Positions 22,420-35,739 of a stretch of 64,000 nt of DNA are shown here, in pieces (the first letter of the stretch is position 1; every line of letters starts with the position of its first letter). The position numbers and the translations under genes are program-made. This DNA comes from Spinellus fusiger (lineage: Eukaryota > Mucoromycota > Mucoromycetes > Mucorales > Phycomycetaceae). The stretch covers positions 124,001-188,000 of the forward strand of contig JALLLS010000041.1 in NCBI GenBank assembly GCA_025094145.1. The letters run 5' to 3'. A model generated the notes under the pieces. The model was not told the origin of the DNA. It ran no database searches and saw nothing but the letters and a program-made list of their open reading frames with translations.

Positions 22420-23466
22420 CTATTGTTTATCTTTTGTGGATCCAGTGGTAGGAAAACCCACATACACCTTGAATGTATCATAGATCAACCACTGAAGGGC
22501 TGTCAATGTGCCCACCATCACCACACGCATGCCCAATCCACGCCATAGTCCATTAAATCCAAGGGCCTTGATTCTATCTATGCCTTTTGTCTTGATATCC
22601 CCTGTCTCTTTCTGGTTCAGCTGAGATACCAGTACATCTGCAGGCTGGGATATAACAGCACACACAATGCCTGCACTGTAACCACCTGCAAAACTAACCC
22701 CAAGCTAGGATGTATGCCTTTGTTTATTAGTACTTGCTTGTAGCATTCCTCATAATAAATAAATTACCTGGTATAGTTTGGTACAGTCAGAGGGTTCCTT
22801 CATCAATGTGCTGTAGATCATCTCTACTGCTTTTTCAAAGGAAGCAAATTTAGCCATAGTGTAGGGTATTTGGCGTGCCCACAATGGACCCAATCCACGG
22901 TAGAACCCACGGATTCCTTCTGTCTCCATGATTCTTTGGATGCCTTCTCGGGTATTACGTGCAAAGGGAGGTATAGCTGTCTGCATTTTCACCTTTAGGG
23001 CTTCCATGGGACACAGTAGCACATCTGCCATACATTCAGCTGTGGCCGAGGCTGAGAGATAGACAAGAGAACGGTAGGCCTGTGCATTCTTCTCTCCTAT
23101 CCATTGGCCATAGTAGTGCTTGAACACTTCATACAGGCCGTATTTTCCCATGCCTTGAAGAGAATACCCAATGGCAGTAGGACCCACGCCTGTGAACAGT
23201 CTACCCAGTCCTTCTGATGTTACTATCTGACGCCAGCCATGGAGAGTGCCTTTGTACCTATCAGGCCTGACTTGAGAACGACACTTGACAAGATCCAAAG
23301 GAGTGACAAGGGAGTGGGTTGGGCTTTATGAGGTGCAAGTGTACTGTTAATAAAGAATACCAAAGGATTTCTCTACTTACCCACAAGCAAGTAGACCCCC
23401 TAAACCACAGGCTGCAAAGTATTGGGGAGAGTAGAGCTCAATAGGAGAGGCTTCGAATGACTTCAT
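22420..23466 (-). CDS. Mitochondrial phosphate carrier (SLC25A3/MIR1-PIC2 family)
   Basis: Exons 23381-23466, 22768-23323 and 22420-22704 give 308 aa, typical of the family. Three mitochondrial-carrier repeats are visible: PLDLVKCRSQV with SEGLGRLFTGVGPT; CPMEALKVKMQT with TEGIRGFYRGLGPLWARQIP; and QPADVLVSQLNQ with LGFNGLWRGLGMRVVMVGTL. YSPQYFAACGLGG near the N-terminus and the PLDLVKCR first signature are typical of phosphate carriers. It should import inorganic phosphate across the inner membrane for ATP synthesis. There is no long presequence, as in fungal members. MIR1 or PIC2 orthology cannot be decided by eye. Confidence 0.9.
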
Positions 23467-23803
23467 TGATAAGATAGATTGTTAATATAACATTTTGCAG
23501 TAGAACACTTTATAAAATCCCAGGAAGGATATGACTTTATCGTACTGTCATGCTACACACAAAAGAAGGGTGTTGGAAGTGACACTACGTAGTATTAGTG
23601 GGTGTGTATTAGGGCACAACTCCATAGGGGCATAAGCACCCCTTCCCATTACACTGAACACACCCAACTGCATAAAGTGGATAGATATACTTTATGCCCT
23701 ATTATCATTATCATTATCATTATCATTAAAAAAACAGTCCATGATAGACTGTTACTGATAAAGACATCTAGTGCATCTGATTAATAGATCATACCTAATG
23801 CTG

Positions 23804-23811
23804 TATAAATA
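23804..23811 (+). promoter_or_regulatory. TATA box
   Basis: TATAAATA lies 36 nt before the ATG of the following small gene, in a pyrimidine/A-rich leader; this spacing fits a short 5' leader. Confidence 0.6.
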
Positions 23812-23846
23812 AAAGGACAGAAGCACACAAATCTCTCAACTCAAAT

Positions 23847-24153
23847 ATGTGCAATTATCCAAACCAACAACAAACTCTCTACAGGGCTCCTCAAAGACCA
23901 TTCTTATATACCAACCCTCGACTAAGAAATACAACTGAAATGGTAGGTTCTCTTTCTTTATGGACCATTGACTCATTTATGCTCTTTATGCAAGCTACAA
24001 ACCAACCCCCACAATACCCATATTGTATCTGATACTACTGATAGTTATGATAGTGCCAGCCGCAGTGGTCAAAGCAGTATGGATACTTCTGGTGCTTCTA
24101 CTCCTAGAAATACTATTCCAAACTATGGAAATATCAACAATGGATTCCATTAA
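23847..24153 (+). CDS. Small Ser/Thr/Asn-rich protein, unknown
   Basis: Two exons (23847-23942 and 23995-24153), joined by a 52-nt GT-AG intron, give 84 aa. The product is polar (MCNYPNQQQTLYRAPQRP, then SDTTDSYDSASRSGQSSMDT, ending NINNGFH), with no signal peptide, membrane segment or cysteine pattern, and is probably disordered. The frame across the intron and the TATA box support a real gene; I do not recognise the protein. It sits between the divergent phosphate-carrier gene and RPA190. Confidence 0.55.
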
Positions 24154-24348
24154 GCTGTAAATCTCAAATGTTAAGAAAAAAAAACCAAAACCAAAATTTC
24201 CCCTTTGCTTTCCTTCTTTTCCTCCCCATGATCTGACTAAATTTTGCAATAAATCAATGAATATCGTGGCTTATGTATGGGACTGTTTTTCATTGAGCTT
24301 TTTTATGGCACTTCTCTACAGTGGATGACCAATGTTCACAGATTTAAC

Positions 24349-27300
24349 ATGAATATTTCCTGTCCAATTGGCACAGAGATTAACTCTGTTTCATTCTCAT
24401 TCTATGAGCCTCATGAGATTAGAAAAATATCAGTCAAGCAGATCGTGAACCCGACTCTGTTCGACACACTCGGACACCCCACTAAAGGAGGTCTTTACGA
24501 TGCTGCTCTTGGTCCTTACCAGAAGAACCAACTGTAAGTAACAGTAACAGCAACAGTAGAAGTAGCAGCCGAAAAATAGCCTACAAGACACCTTTTTCTT
24601 CATATCTGTGGTTGATGGTTGTTTATTTATTCTGTTTTTTGTTTTTTGTTTTTGTTTCTGTAGCTGTGGTACTTGCTCCCAAGACCACTTCAACTGTCCA
24701 GGCCATTTTGGACATATTGAATTGCCTATTCCTGCCTACAACCCAATGTTCTTTGATAACTTGTATGCTGTTTTACGTGCCAAGTGTAATTTCTGTCACT
24801 TCTTCCGTATGAGCCGATCTAGCGTAATACTAAAGAAACTCGGTCAATAGACATCTAATTCTCTCTAGATAAAAAATGTGACAGCCAAGCTCATATTGAT
24901 CCAGCACGGTCTGGTCCAACAAGCCCAGAACGTGGATGAGTTTTATATTCGTACTGCAGTAAAGGCAAAGAAGGGAGGTGCACCAGAAGAAGAGACTCTG
25001 GAAGATAGATTAGAAGAAAACAGTCAGGCTGCTGCTAATATTGAGGAATACCTCTCTCAGATTGGTAAGTTAATTAGACAGAGAAGTGTAATAATAACGC
25101 ATTGCACCATAGACAAATACGTCAAGCAGTGTTTGAGCAATACAGAGGCACGTCAACAGGCCAACAAGGATTACAAGGTCACTGTGATCAATGATGCACG
25201 CAAAAAGATCATGCTTGAATTTATGAAGCAGTGTTTGGCCACCAAGCGTTGTGCCAACTGTGCAAAGATCTCGCCTCCTATCCGCCGTGATGGTGCTGCC
25301 AAAATATTCCAGATGCCTCTGAACAAAAAAGACAAGACACACATGGAAAGCAAAATGGACGAGGGAGACAAACAGTCTGTACCCAATGCTCAGCGGTACT
25401 TGACTCCTTATGAAGTACGCTCTCAGGTCAGATCTCTGTTCAGTAAAGAAGGAGATATTACCACTCTGCTATATGGTGCTCGTAATCCCAAAACACCTTC
25501 TCATATTAAACGGGCCACCTACCATATGTTCTTCATTGAGACATTAGCAGTAGCTCCTACTCGTTTCCGTCCTCCTTCTGTCATGGGAGACCAAGTGTAC
25601 GAGTCTCCTCAGAATGATCTCTTGAGCAACATTCTCAAGGGAAGCCATGAGGTGCGTGATCATTCAGACAGTCTGCAGGCAGCCAACAATGAAGAAGAAG
25701 TCGACAAGGCTAGAGTGAGTCGTCTCCAATCCCAGCTTATTACTGCAATCATTACCCTTCAACATGCCGTCAACTCATTCATTGACTCTACAAGAAACCC
25801 TGCTATGTTGCCTCAGGGAAAGACACACCCACCAGGCATTCGTCAGGCACTGGAGAAGAAAGAAGGTCTGTTCCGTAAGCACATGATGGGAAAACGTGTC
25901 AACTATGCTGCTCGTTCTGTCATCTCACCCGATCCCAATATTGAGACATCTGAAATTGGTATTCCTCCTGTGTTTGCTAAGAAGTTGACCTACCCTGAGC
26001 CTGTAACACCCCACAACATCAAAGACATGCGTCAGGCTGTCATCAACGGTCCTAACAAATGGCCAGGAGCTACTCATGTCCAGCACGAAGATCAGTCCAT
26101 CGATGTCCTTGCTAACCTCAGTCTGGATTCACGCATTGCTCTTGCCAACTCCCTTTTGGCCCCACAAAGCTCCCACACAGCCCAGTCCAGCTCCAATCCT
26201 TTCCCTACTCGCACACAGACCATCAACAAAAAGGTATTCCGTCATCTTCGTAATGGAGACATGCTGTTGTTGAACCGTCAGCCCACCCTGCACAAACCCT
26301 CCATCATGGCCCACAAGGCCCGTGTGCTTCCAGGAGAAAAGACCATTCGAATGCACTATGCCAACTGTAATACCTACAATGCTGACTTCGATGGTGATGA
26401 GATGAACATTCATTTCCCACAAAACGAAATTGCCCGTGCTGAGGCCTCTTTCATTGCCAACACAGACAACCAGTACTTGGTCCCTACCAGTGGTGATCCC
26501 TTGCGTGGTCTTATTCAGGACCATGTGGTGTGTGGTGTATGGATGACATCACGTGGTACTTTCTTCACCAAGGACGAGTACCAGCAGTTGCTGTATGGCT
26601 CGCTGCGTCCTGAGCAAGACAACACAGGCAATGGCACCATCATGACCCTTCCTCCTGCCATATTCAAGCCAGTGCCTCTGTGGACTGGAAAACAAGTGAT
26701 TTCTACCATCCTACTCAACTTGACGGTGGGCAAACCTCCCTTGAACATGACCTCCAAAGCCAAAGTACCTGGAAAGCTATGGGGCCTTGATGCCCTCGTG
26801 GAAGCCAATGTGTTTGTTATGGATGGTGAATTAATCACAGGTGTGTTGGATAAATCCCAGTTCGGTGCTACTGCCTATGGTCTTGTCCACTCTGTCTATG
26901 AATTGTATGGCCCTGAATCCGCAGGTCGACTCTTGAGTATCCTTGGTCGTCTGTTCACAAAGTACGTTCAGTTCCGTGGCTTTACCTGTCGTATGGACGA
27001 TTTGCTGCTGACCGAGGAGGGCAACCAATGGCGACAGGACTTTATGACCGGCGGCAAGAATCTAGGCTATGAAGCTCATCTTGAGTACCTTGGATTGACA
27101 GAGACAGCCAAAACAGCTTCCAAAGAGAAACTTGCCAAGGAATTCAAGCTTCGTATGCAGGAAGTGGCCCGTGATGATAATAAGTTGGCAGGATTGGACA
27201 ATGCTATGAAAGCCAAGTTCAACAAACTGACGTCTTCCATCACCGAGACATGTTTGCCTAATGGTCTGTTCCGAAAGTTCCCTGATAACGACATGCAAAT

Positions 27301-29512
27301 GATGACAATTTCTGGTGCCAAGGGCTCGAATGTCAATGTCACTCAGATCTCATGTTTGCTGGGTCAACAGGAACTGGAAGGTCGCCGTGTGCCTCTCATG
27401 GTCTCTGGTCGTTCTTTGCCTTCTTTCCGTCCTTATGACACAAGTGCTCGTGCGGGTGGTTATGTGGCAGGTCGTTTCTTGACAGGTATTCGTCCTCAAG
27501 AATACTACTTCCATTGTATGGCGGGTCGTGAAGGTTTGATCGATACTGCTGTCAAGACCTCTCGTTCTGGTTATCTCCAGCGCTGTTTGATCAAGCATCT
27601 GGAAGGCCTGCGTGTTCATTACGATCATACTGTGCGTGATGCTGATGGATCTGTCCTCCAGTTCCATTACGGTGAAGACTCTTTGGATGTCATCAAGGCC
27701 AAATACCTCAATGAGTTCAGCTTCTCTGCTCACAACTTTGAAACATTGTCACAGAAATACAACCCCAGAGCTGCCCTAGAAACCCTTGAGACAAGGGAAG
27801 GTGATGAGTATGCTAAAAAGGCATTGAAGAAACCCAGCAAGTACGATCCTGCATTGTCTGTCTACAACCCTGGTCGTCATTTGGGTGTTGTGTCTGAGAG
27901 GTTTGCTCTTCAAATGAAGAACTACATGGACAAGAACCCTGATGCCATGCCCTTCAACAAGTCAGACACAGTGACCAAGAACAACGAACGCTTCAGTAAC
28001 TTGTCCAAGAGTAAATTCAAAGCCTTGATGCAGCTCAAGTACCTCCATAGTTTGGTAGAGCCAGGTGAAGCTGTAGGTCTGTTGGCTGCTCAATCCGTGG
28101 GTGAGCCTTCGACCCAGATGACACTCAACACTTTCCATTTTGCTGGCTATGGTGCTGCCAACGTTACCCTGGGTATTCCCCGTCTTCGTGAAATCATTAT
28201 GACAGCCGCCAAGGTTCTGAAGACACCTACCATGTTATTACCTTTGAGGTCTGAAGTCAGTGCTGAACAGGCTAGTGCCTTTTGCAAGGTGGCTTCCAAA
28301 CTTACCCTTGCCCAACTTGTGGATGATGTGTCAGTGACAGAAACAACTACTAACAAGTCAGCTGAAAACAGCTACTGCCGATCCAAAGTGTACACTGTTC
28401 GTCTCAATCTGTTCAGTGAGACTGAGTACTATGATGAGTACCGTGTCAAGGCCAGCCGTGTCAAGGATGTTTTGGCTACTAGCTTTATCAAAGAACTTGA
28501 AGAGATGATTCGAAAGGACATCAAGGGGGCTCGTAAAGCAGTGAAAGATGATATTTCACAAGGCAAGAGCATAAAGAGTGGAAAGCACGACTTTGAAGGA
28601 GAGGATGAAGGGGATGTGGCTGCAGGCTATGAATCTGACAATGGGGATGGAGATGCCACCAACCAGCGCATGCTATCCAATTCAAAGCAGCAGGTTACTT
28701 ACGATGGTCCTGATGATGAAGATATGGAGGACATCAAGGCATTGAACAGTCTGGAAGCAGAAGAAGCTGAATTGGAAGAAGAAGCTATGGCAGGCGATGT
28801 AGAGAAAGAAGAAGAAGCATCTACCGCCAAGCAAACCAAGACTCCCGAGGCCCTTGCGCTTTCTAAATCCATGTATGTCAATCGCTGGTCTTTCGATGAT
28901 CTGAATGGTGCCTGGTGTGAGTTGGACATGACCTTCCCTGCCAACACCAAGAAAATTCTCATGGTGAACTTGGTGGAAAAAGCATGTGCCCGTGTCATTG
29001 TCCATGAAATCAAGGGCATTGACCGATGCTTTGAGTATGTCAACCCTACTGAAAACGATACACAGAAGCGTCTCCAAACAGAAGGTGTCAACTTACGTGG
29101 CATGTGGGCCCACAGTCATATTTTCGATGTGAATGAGATTGATACAAACGACATTGCTGCCATTCTACGCACGTATGGTGTAGAGGCTGCCCGTAATTCT
29201 ATTATCAAGGAAGTGGCTAGTGTTTTCGGTGTCTATGGTATTAAGGTGGATCGTCGCCACTTGACTGTAATTGCAGACTACATGACCTTTGAGGGTGGAT
29301 TCAAGCCTTTCAGTCGTATTGGTATTGGGTCCAACACTGCTCCTTTCCTGAAAATGAGTTTCGAGTCTACTTGTAAATTCTTAACTGAGGCTACACTGCA
29401 CGGTGACTTTGATACTTTAGAAAATCCTTCTTCTCGTGTGGTTGTTGGCAAGGTGGTTGAAGGTGGTACTGGCTCATTTGATGTATTGCAACCTCTTGTT
29501 GCTTCGGTCTAG
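24349..29512 (+). CDS. RPA190: RNA polymerase I largest subunit (A190)
   Basis: Exons 24349-24533, 24664-24823 and 24869-29512 give 1662 aa, almost exactly the yeast A190 length. The start MNISCPIGTEINSVSFSFY and the zinc motif CGTCSQDHFNCPGHFGHIE (about residues 63-82) match the Pol I clamp. The catalytic NADFDGDEMNIHFPQNEIAR is at about residue 620 and the bridge/trigger region SVGEPSTQMTLNTFHFAG at about 1190. An acidic insertion (about 1350-1430: EDEGD, DDEDMEDIKA, EAEEAELEEE) lies in the jaw, as in other A190 proteins. The tail GIGSNTAPFLKMSFESTCKF is Pol I-like. It transcribes the rDNA in the nucleolus. Antisense ORFs here are shadows. Confidence 0.97.
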
Positions 29513-31439
29513 GTGTGAATAAAAAGACACACACATGAAATTACATCATTTCTAATTCCCAGTCGTCTTCTTTATCTCCATTCCATGCTTTACTATGACT
29601 ATAACTTCATGAATTCTATAAAATAGATCTCCTACATTCAATAAATAAACAAAAGAGTGTTTTGTACAATACATACAGTGTAGAGTGTAAAAAAAAATAA
29701 AGAATGATAATTTTAAGTCTATGTTTATTCACTTATCACTGCAGATGATATACTACTTGCATTCTTTACCCTTGTGCAGTGTAAATATTTTGAGATATAA
29801 ATATTTTTATTAGATGAGATAACATCCTAAGAACTAAAATTATGGGGCCTATAATATAGGTAATCTCTCATTACTTATTAACTCTTTTCGTGTCTAATTG
29901 GCGGACAGTTGCAGAGTATTTGATTCAATATAGACATATCCTCCTTCAATGATACAGAGGCAGGTAAAGACAGATGTAAGTGTAGGCCTATTCACTAGGA
30001 GTCACAGAATCACAAAGAAGACCCCCTGGAGCTGGAAGGCATATGGCAACGATACACACGAGAAGGATCATAAAAGGCCAAACTTTTTTGGTTGCTCTAA
30101 GCACTGGCAGCATGGAATTTGTGTTCTTGACGGCAGACATTTGAAAGATATAAAGATACAATTAGGAATAACAAGAAAGGTGTTAATTTTCGGGTGGAAA
30201 AAAGGTATAAGAATCACACGTTTATATAGAAATATAGAAAAGCACACGACAATGATTAAGCATGATGGTTTGGTAATAAAAATAGGATTTCCTGTCCAAT
30301 TCATAAGAACACAACATACGTCTATCTGTAACCTATTTGAAGAAACGAGTTAGTGCTGTTAGTGCTGTTACTGTTGTGTTGAATTAATTTCATCATTTTA
30401 GTGACCAGACAATCAGTGCCAGTTTGTACTTTTTTATTTCTTCTGTGTAATTCCTATTCTCTATGTAATTGTTACTTTTTTACTCATTTCTTTTTATTCA
30501 CTGGATAATGACAGAATTACTTTGGTAGGTTGTTTTGATGGTAAGAATAGCATTTGCCCTTTAGTTGGTTTCTTTAAATAGACGATGATTTAGCGCTCTT
30601 CGTGGTTATGCATGCCAACATTGTAGCTCTTTTATTACTACTATCAGTATTTTATTGTATTCCAAACCCTCTCAATGTACTACTATGGGCTTCTTTGTAT
30701 CAGAATTAAGAAGAATGGATCATTGCTCCTGTTTGTATATTACATGAATTGGTAAATGGTAGAAACGTAGCACAGTGTCCATAATGCCAATGGGTAATTT
30801 TTAAAAAATTAAGGTGGGAAAGTGCTTTATTATTATTAGGTGTATGATCTGTTTCCAATAAACGAATTACAAATCTAAAAGGGTGGTTGAAATGGCTTTA
30901 TAAATATATGCTAAATGAGCTTATTTTTGATGTCTTTTTTTTTTCTTTTCTTTTAAAAAGTGTTTACTGAATTCCGAGCAAGAAGCTTTAAGGTAGTATA
31001 TAGAGATATCACCAAAGACTGCTGAGATTCTAATGAGAATGGATTGTTGAAAATAGAATAGAATACATCCTTATATTTCCAATAAATTGTTAGTGATGAA
31101 ATTAGCATACTTTAGAATCACTACAAGGAACTGTAAGACCCACTGTTTGTCTCCACGAGATATATATATTTATATTATCAAATATACCTCTTGTTTCTGA
31201 TTTTTTGAGGAATTGTCTTGTTCATCCCAAGCACATCATTTTTGCCCTTGCTCTTAAACCACTTTTTGTTTTTATTTTTCACTCTAAATATTTATTCCAG
31301 TACACACAAACAAGCAAATTATGACATTTACATTAAGAAAAGGGTATCATTTTTTATTCTACTTTTGATTCTCCACACTTTATACAGTTTATACAAATAC
31401 ATATTAAAAGCCTTACATCAATCTTTTCTCGATCCTCTT
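29513..31439. other. AT-rich intergenic region
   Basis: An AATAAA-type signal follows RPA190 near 29518. A 134-codon ORF at 29949-30353 has no recognisable motif, and I do not call it a gene. Confidence 0.4.
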
Positions 31440-31499
31440 TCCTGGATAATCAGCAGTTTCCTTAGAGGGGCATTTATCAATGCACCACTGGAGCTGAGT

Positions 31500-32290
31500 C
31501 TTTTGTCTGCTGCTCTAACATGACAATGTCTACCTATACAGCCTTTAGTAGTGAATTGATAGTGTGTTTAGACCCCACCTCATTTACATGTGGCTCATAG
31601 ATTCAGCTTGTCAAGTTGTTGTATTTAACATTGGTAAGAATGACAAGCCTCAAGACACTATCCCTATCTTGGTGTCCATCACCACTCATCACATCCACAT
31701 CAAACACTTCATTGATAAGGTTTTGTTGAATAAGTGCAGGGTCTATCTAAGAGGATGTTCTGGAAGTGTATTCTTTAACCACTTCTGTGAGGTCATGTCT
31801 GCGGGGTTGGACTTGGACACCATCCTAATAAATGTCAATCTCTACTATATTCTCAACTGTTACCTCAATAGGTGTTTTATGGCTTCTCTTTTGAAGGTCT
31901 TCTACAACGAATAGATCCAGCCAACTGGATACAGCACCACAATGCTATATCTTTCTACATTCACCTATTGCCCCCTTTTATAGATAATAGAACCCTTACT
32001 GCCCAAATGTCCTCTACAGAAGATCACACTGATCCATGTATTATAAGTTGTAGTCTATGACCCCGCCACTTACAGTGATGGCCACTTAAAGTTCTTTTTT
32101 GTTCACCCTCACTGGATTGATCCTGGTCTGCTATTGGTAGAATCAACAAGTACCTGTGTTGCTCTCTTTTCTCCTTTTGATCGTTCTTTCCACGTGGTTT
32201 TTATTTTTAATGCCACACATTCTAATGTGTCAGTGGATTCAACAAAGACCATAAGTAGTTTATGGTGTTCACCCTAATAGAAAATAAATG
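31500..32290 (+). pseudogene. Decayed coding remnant, family unknown
   Basis: Protein-like blocks follow one another on the + strand with stops and frameshifts between them: FNIGKNDKPQDTIPILVSIT (about 31630-31690), YGFSFEGLLQRIDPANWIQH (about 31875-31940), YDPATYSDGHLKFFFVHPHW (about 32050-32110), and a hydrophobic block to about 32220. Ordered amino-acid-like composition in an otherwise AT-rich region suggests a dead gene. I cannot name the family. An active gene with unusual introns is not excluded. Confidence 0.35.
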
Positions 32291-33269
32291 GCCTTCTTTG
32301 AATGATATATCTGTTATATATGTGAAAATTAGATTTTACTCCAGTGACCCTAATAATAAAACGAGTATTGAATAAGATTATATTTTTACCAAAACAGTCT
32401 AATGCATGTGGATTGGTCTTTTTTATTTATTTTATTTTCTTAAGATAATTACTAAGTTGACGCCTTGGTAAGATCTGTAATTTAATGTTTTCTGTTTTCA
32501 CTCATATGAGGTATATTTTAACTCTGGTAACTATTTCAGTTATCTCTACTTGAATAAGGTAATAATTCTATGTGTACTATACAAGTATAATTGGGGCACT
32601 CATTTCAGACAGTTGTGGTATATTTTGGTAGAGGCAATAGAAATAAATATTTCGATGCATGAGATTACGACTTCACCAAGTTACACCCGTGTATTTTAAC
32701 ACCGATCTTTTGTTTCAATACTCTACACACAAATAATAAATAGGGAGTAGCCATTTTAAGATTCTAACACCTTACCACCATATAATCCATAGGTATTCTA
32801 TCTCATGGAACACATAAGAACCACAGTGATAATCAACATACAGAATAACAGATGTGGGCCTAATATTATATTATAACACCCCTTCACACCCCTTTATCTA
32901 CTCAATTGATTCATAGCAGCAGTTCGAGTCTATTCATAACCCATCAATAGAGCCATTTTATCAAACAATTCTATTCAATAAAATAGTACATGAAGCACTT
33001 ACCTTTATCTCTTCAAACTGTAAAGTTGTTTCTTTCTCTTTATTATTTGTTTATATTATTACAAAATTGAAGGTAGGTATCCCCTATATATTTATGTAGG
33101 CAAGAAAATCTAGCCAATGTTGATCAAGATACTAGAGAAAAGGCCTGTATAAACCACGACTGTAGCAGAGAACAATAAAGGATCATGGGCTTGTGATATA
33201 CCCTCGAGTCAGTTACCGCCTACAAGAGGATAATGTAACACACTATACAAGTAAAATAATTCAATTAGA
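32291..33269. other. AT-rich intergenic region
   Basis: Nothing coding or structured was recognised. Confidence 0.4.
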
Positions 33270-33480
33270 AGGTAGTAAATGGCATACTGATGGATCTTTA
33301 CTGGTCCTCGCAAATTCCTAATCTCAATCTAATTGAGTATCTGTGGGTCCATCCCAAGAAGGTTATCAAGAAAAATAAAAGGGTCTATTATACCAAGCAA
33401 GATTTTGGGTTCATTGTGGTGCCAGAGTGGGGTAAAATATCAAAGAAAGTGACAAACAACCTCATTGATAGCATGGGATA
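33270..33480 (+). pseudogene. Fragment of a Tc1/mariner-type transposase
   Basis: The ORF encodes YWSSQIPNLNLIEYLWVHPK and then KKVIKKNKRVYYTK. This is the C-terminal signature around the third acidic residue (usual form 'WP.QSPDLNPIE.LW'), here with Asp replaced by Asn. N-terminal parts with the first two Asp residues are absent, so only a fragment remains. Confidence 0.65.
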
Positions 33481-34018
33481 AAGATATTAAAGTGTAATAG
33501 ATGCTAAGTACTGATGGTAGTTATCAAGTGACTTTTAAAAAAATATTATGAATACTCTTCTCTTTATTTATTGAATATTTTACGTCTCTATAGAATAAAT
33601 CCATGTATTTATAACATTATTAAGATAAAGTATAAAAATGCCTAAATTTAAAACAGTAAATTACTTTTACCTCATTACTTTAATTTATGCCACTAATACT
33701 TATCTTCACAAGGCACTTCTTTCCAACCTTTTCCCCGTTAAGGCAGCCGTGTATAATGACACTATTGTTTCTGTAATTCTTTGATCACATATGCTTAGAG
33801 AGAAAGGCGAAATTGAGCCTTTATTTTTATTTTATTTTATTTATTTATTTGTTTATTTAAAAAAAAAAACTCTTTGGTTTACCCCAAGTACTCAAAGAAC
33901 CACACAAGAATAAAATAAATGATAAGACATAGTTTTGATTAGAAGTAGTAACAGTCAAGTATTTATATTCTTTAGCTTTAGAGAGAGAGAATTAGAATAT
34001 GAAATGATGCTATTTTAG
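33481..34018. other. AT-rich intergenic region
   Basis: It contains a T-rich TTTTA/TTTAT tract around 33825-33865 and an A run near 33860-33870. No gene was seen. Confidence 0.4.
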
Positions 34019-34685
34019 CTAGGGATTCACTATCACATGAGAGTATCCATCACTCTTAATGATCCGATCATTAAGTTCTTCAATACGCAGGTAAAGTACA
34101 CCATATTCCCAAGTAACATTTTTTGGAGCAGTGACTTTTATAGAACCTTGGCTTAGAAGAAACTTATTGCTCAATTGATCTACAAAAGCATAGCATTGTA
34201 AGCATCTAGTGCACTCTCTCTTTGGCTTTCTTACATTTTCTGACTGGTTTTACTTGTCTAACTGATCCAAATTGTTCATCCACGGTTTTAAATGCATCAT
34301 TGTAATCTTTATAAATGACCAGTTCACCACTAAATACAAAAATATTAATAAGAGTTGACTAGAATCTTATCAATACTTGCCTGGCTTTCATGAGTTCTTT
34401 TTTAGTAAGATTTGTTTTCCTAGATAATCATACAAATGTTAATTCAATACAAATTAGGTGCGTGTTGAGGTATACCATTTAACAGTGTAATTTTGTCCAC
34501 CTTTCCACAAATCTCCATCTTTGGGCTCTGTACTGAATTGTTTGTTAGTAAAAGCCAGTAGAAATATAGGCATATAAATACTATTGATAATAAATTCCTT
34601 ACATTTCGACTTTCCACTCACGATAAGCAGAAACAAAAGTAAGAAAGACCAAGACAAGGATGGGAATTGTAACTGATTTCAACAT
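34019..34685 (-). CDS. Small secreted Kre9/Knh1-type cell-wall protein
   Basis: Five exons (34603-34685, 34476-34532, 34381-34419, 34235-34329, 34019-34179) give 144 aa. The signal peptide is MLKSVTIPILVLVFLTFVSA. The mature N-terminus ITEPKDGDLWKGGQNYTVKW matches the start of the Ser-Thr-rich GPI-anchored / Kre9-Knh1 domain ('I..P..G..W..G....V.W'). The rest (ELVIYKDYNDAF, then GSIKVTAPKNVTWEYG) fits a small beta-sandwich. Family members are linked to beta-glucan assembly; no Ser/Thr tail or GPI signal remains here, so it is probably freely secreted. The intron at 34330-34380 has a GC donor (GCAAGT). A TATAAAAA box on the minus strand at 34749-34756 precedes the start by about 65 nt. Confidence 0.65.
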
Positions 34686-35739
34686 ATTTGTAAGATGATG
34701 GCAGTTAAAGAATAGTATGAATAGCAATAAATGAGTCTGTAGACTATCTTTTTATACTCAACTCTGAATTTATTCTGAGATGTTTATGATTGAATTAGTT
34801 ATATTATTTTGTTTTAATTATGTATTATTGTTTAAGTATTTTTTTCTTCTGTTGAATAGCTGTTGTTCTGAGCACTCAATTTTATTAACATATTTAGTTT
34901 TTTTTGGCAAATCATTGTTTGTGTCTATCATTTGAATTGGTTCATTGATATCTTTTGTAGTAGATATCTTATTATACACTTTTATACAATGATTCTTTAT
35001 CTTAGTTGTTTAGATTACAACAGCATTCTGTGCACTGCTTATTGCTTCTTCTTTTTTCTGTTATCATGAAGCAATCATTTAGGCACACCTACATAAATAG
35101 TTTAATATGATTCTTAATGCAGTATGAATAATTGGAACAATTTTTTCTTATTCATAATCTTAATCTTAATCCTCAATATTATAAGAACTATTTTCTTTCT
35201 TTCTTTTTTTTGTATGATTATATTTTTATTGGATCATATAGACTATGTGGATGTTTTATGCGAAATTCTTTTATTGTCTCTTTTCAAAGCTATTATTCTA
35301 TGTTATCCATTCAACGATCACAGTGTGATTTTTATTTAAAAGTAGAAAGTGATCGATTCACTATAGTGTAGGCAGGAGAAATAATAATACCGATCAACAC
35401 AGTGCAGCAACTGCAAGTAGATTCGATTACAAATAAGATGTAGAATGGTCATTATGTGTCTGTGCATGATGAGCTATATATAATAAGGCATGTCTGTGTT
35501 ACTTTATACAGTTTAAGTATTTCTCATTTTCATTTCTTGGGTGTCTTTAGATGCTATTCACGTATTAAGACTGATTCCCACCATGTAAGAACTTTTAAAA
35601 TTTAATAATATACATAGAAACACTTTAAATACAAAAGTGAAAAAAAAATATGAAAAGATAGATATACATAAAATCTCGAAATAAGGGGAAAATGAATGTA
35701 AATGAATATATATTTTTTTGTAAATGAATATAAATAATA
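34686..35739. other. AT-rich intergenic region
   Basis: It includes the TATA box of the Kre9-like gene at its left end. ORFs such as 35124-35339 are low-complexity hydrophobic translations of AT-rich DNA. Confidence 0.4.

Noticed and set aside
29949..30353. 134-codon ORF after RPA190
   Set aside because: No recognisable domain, promoter or splice context; its composition fits chance.
35124..35371. Hydrophobic ORFs resembling membrane proteins
   Set aside because: Overlapping translations of AT-rich DNA with no start context or conserved motif.
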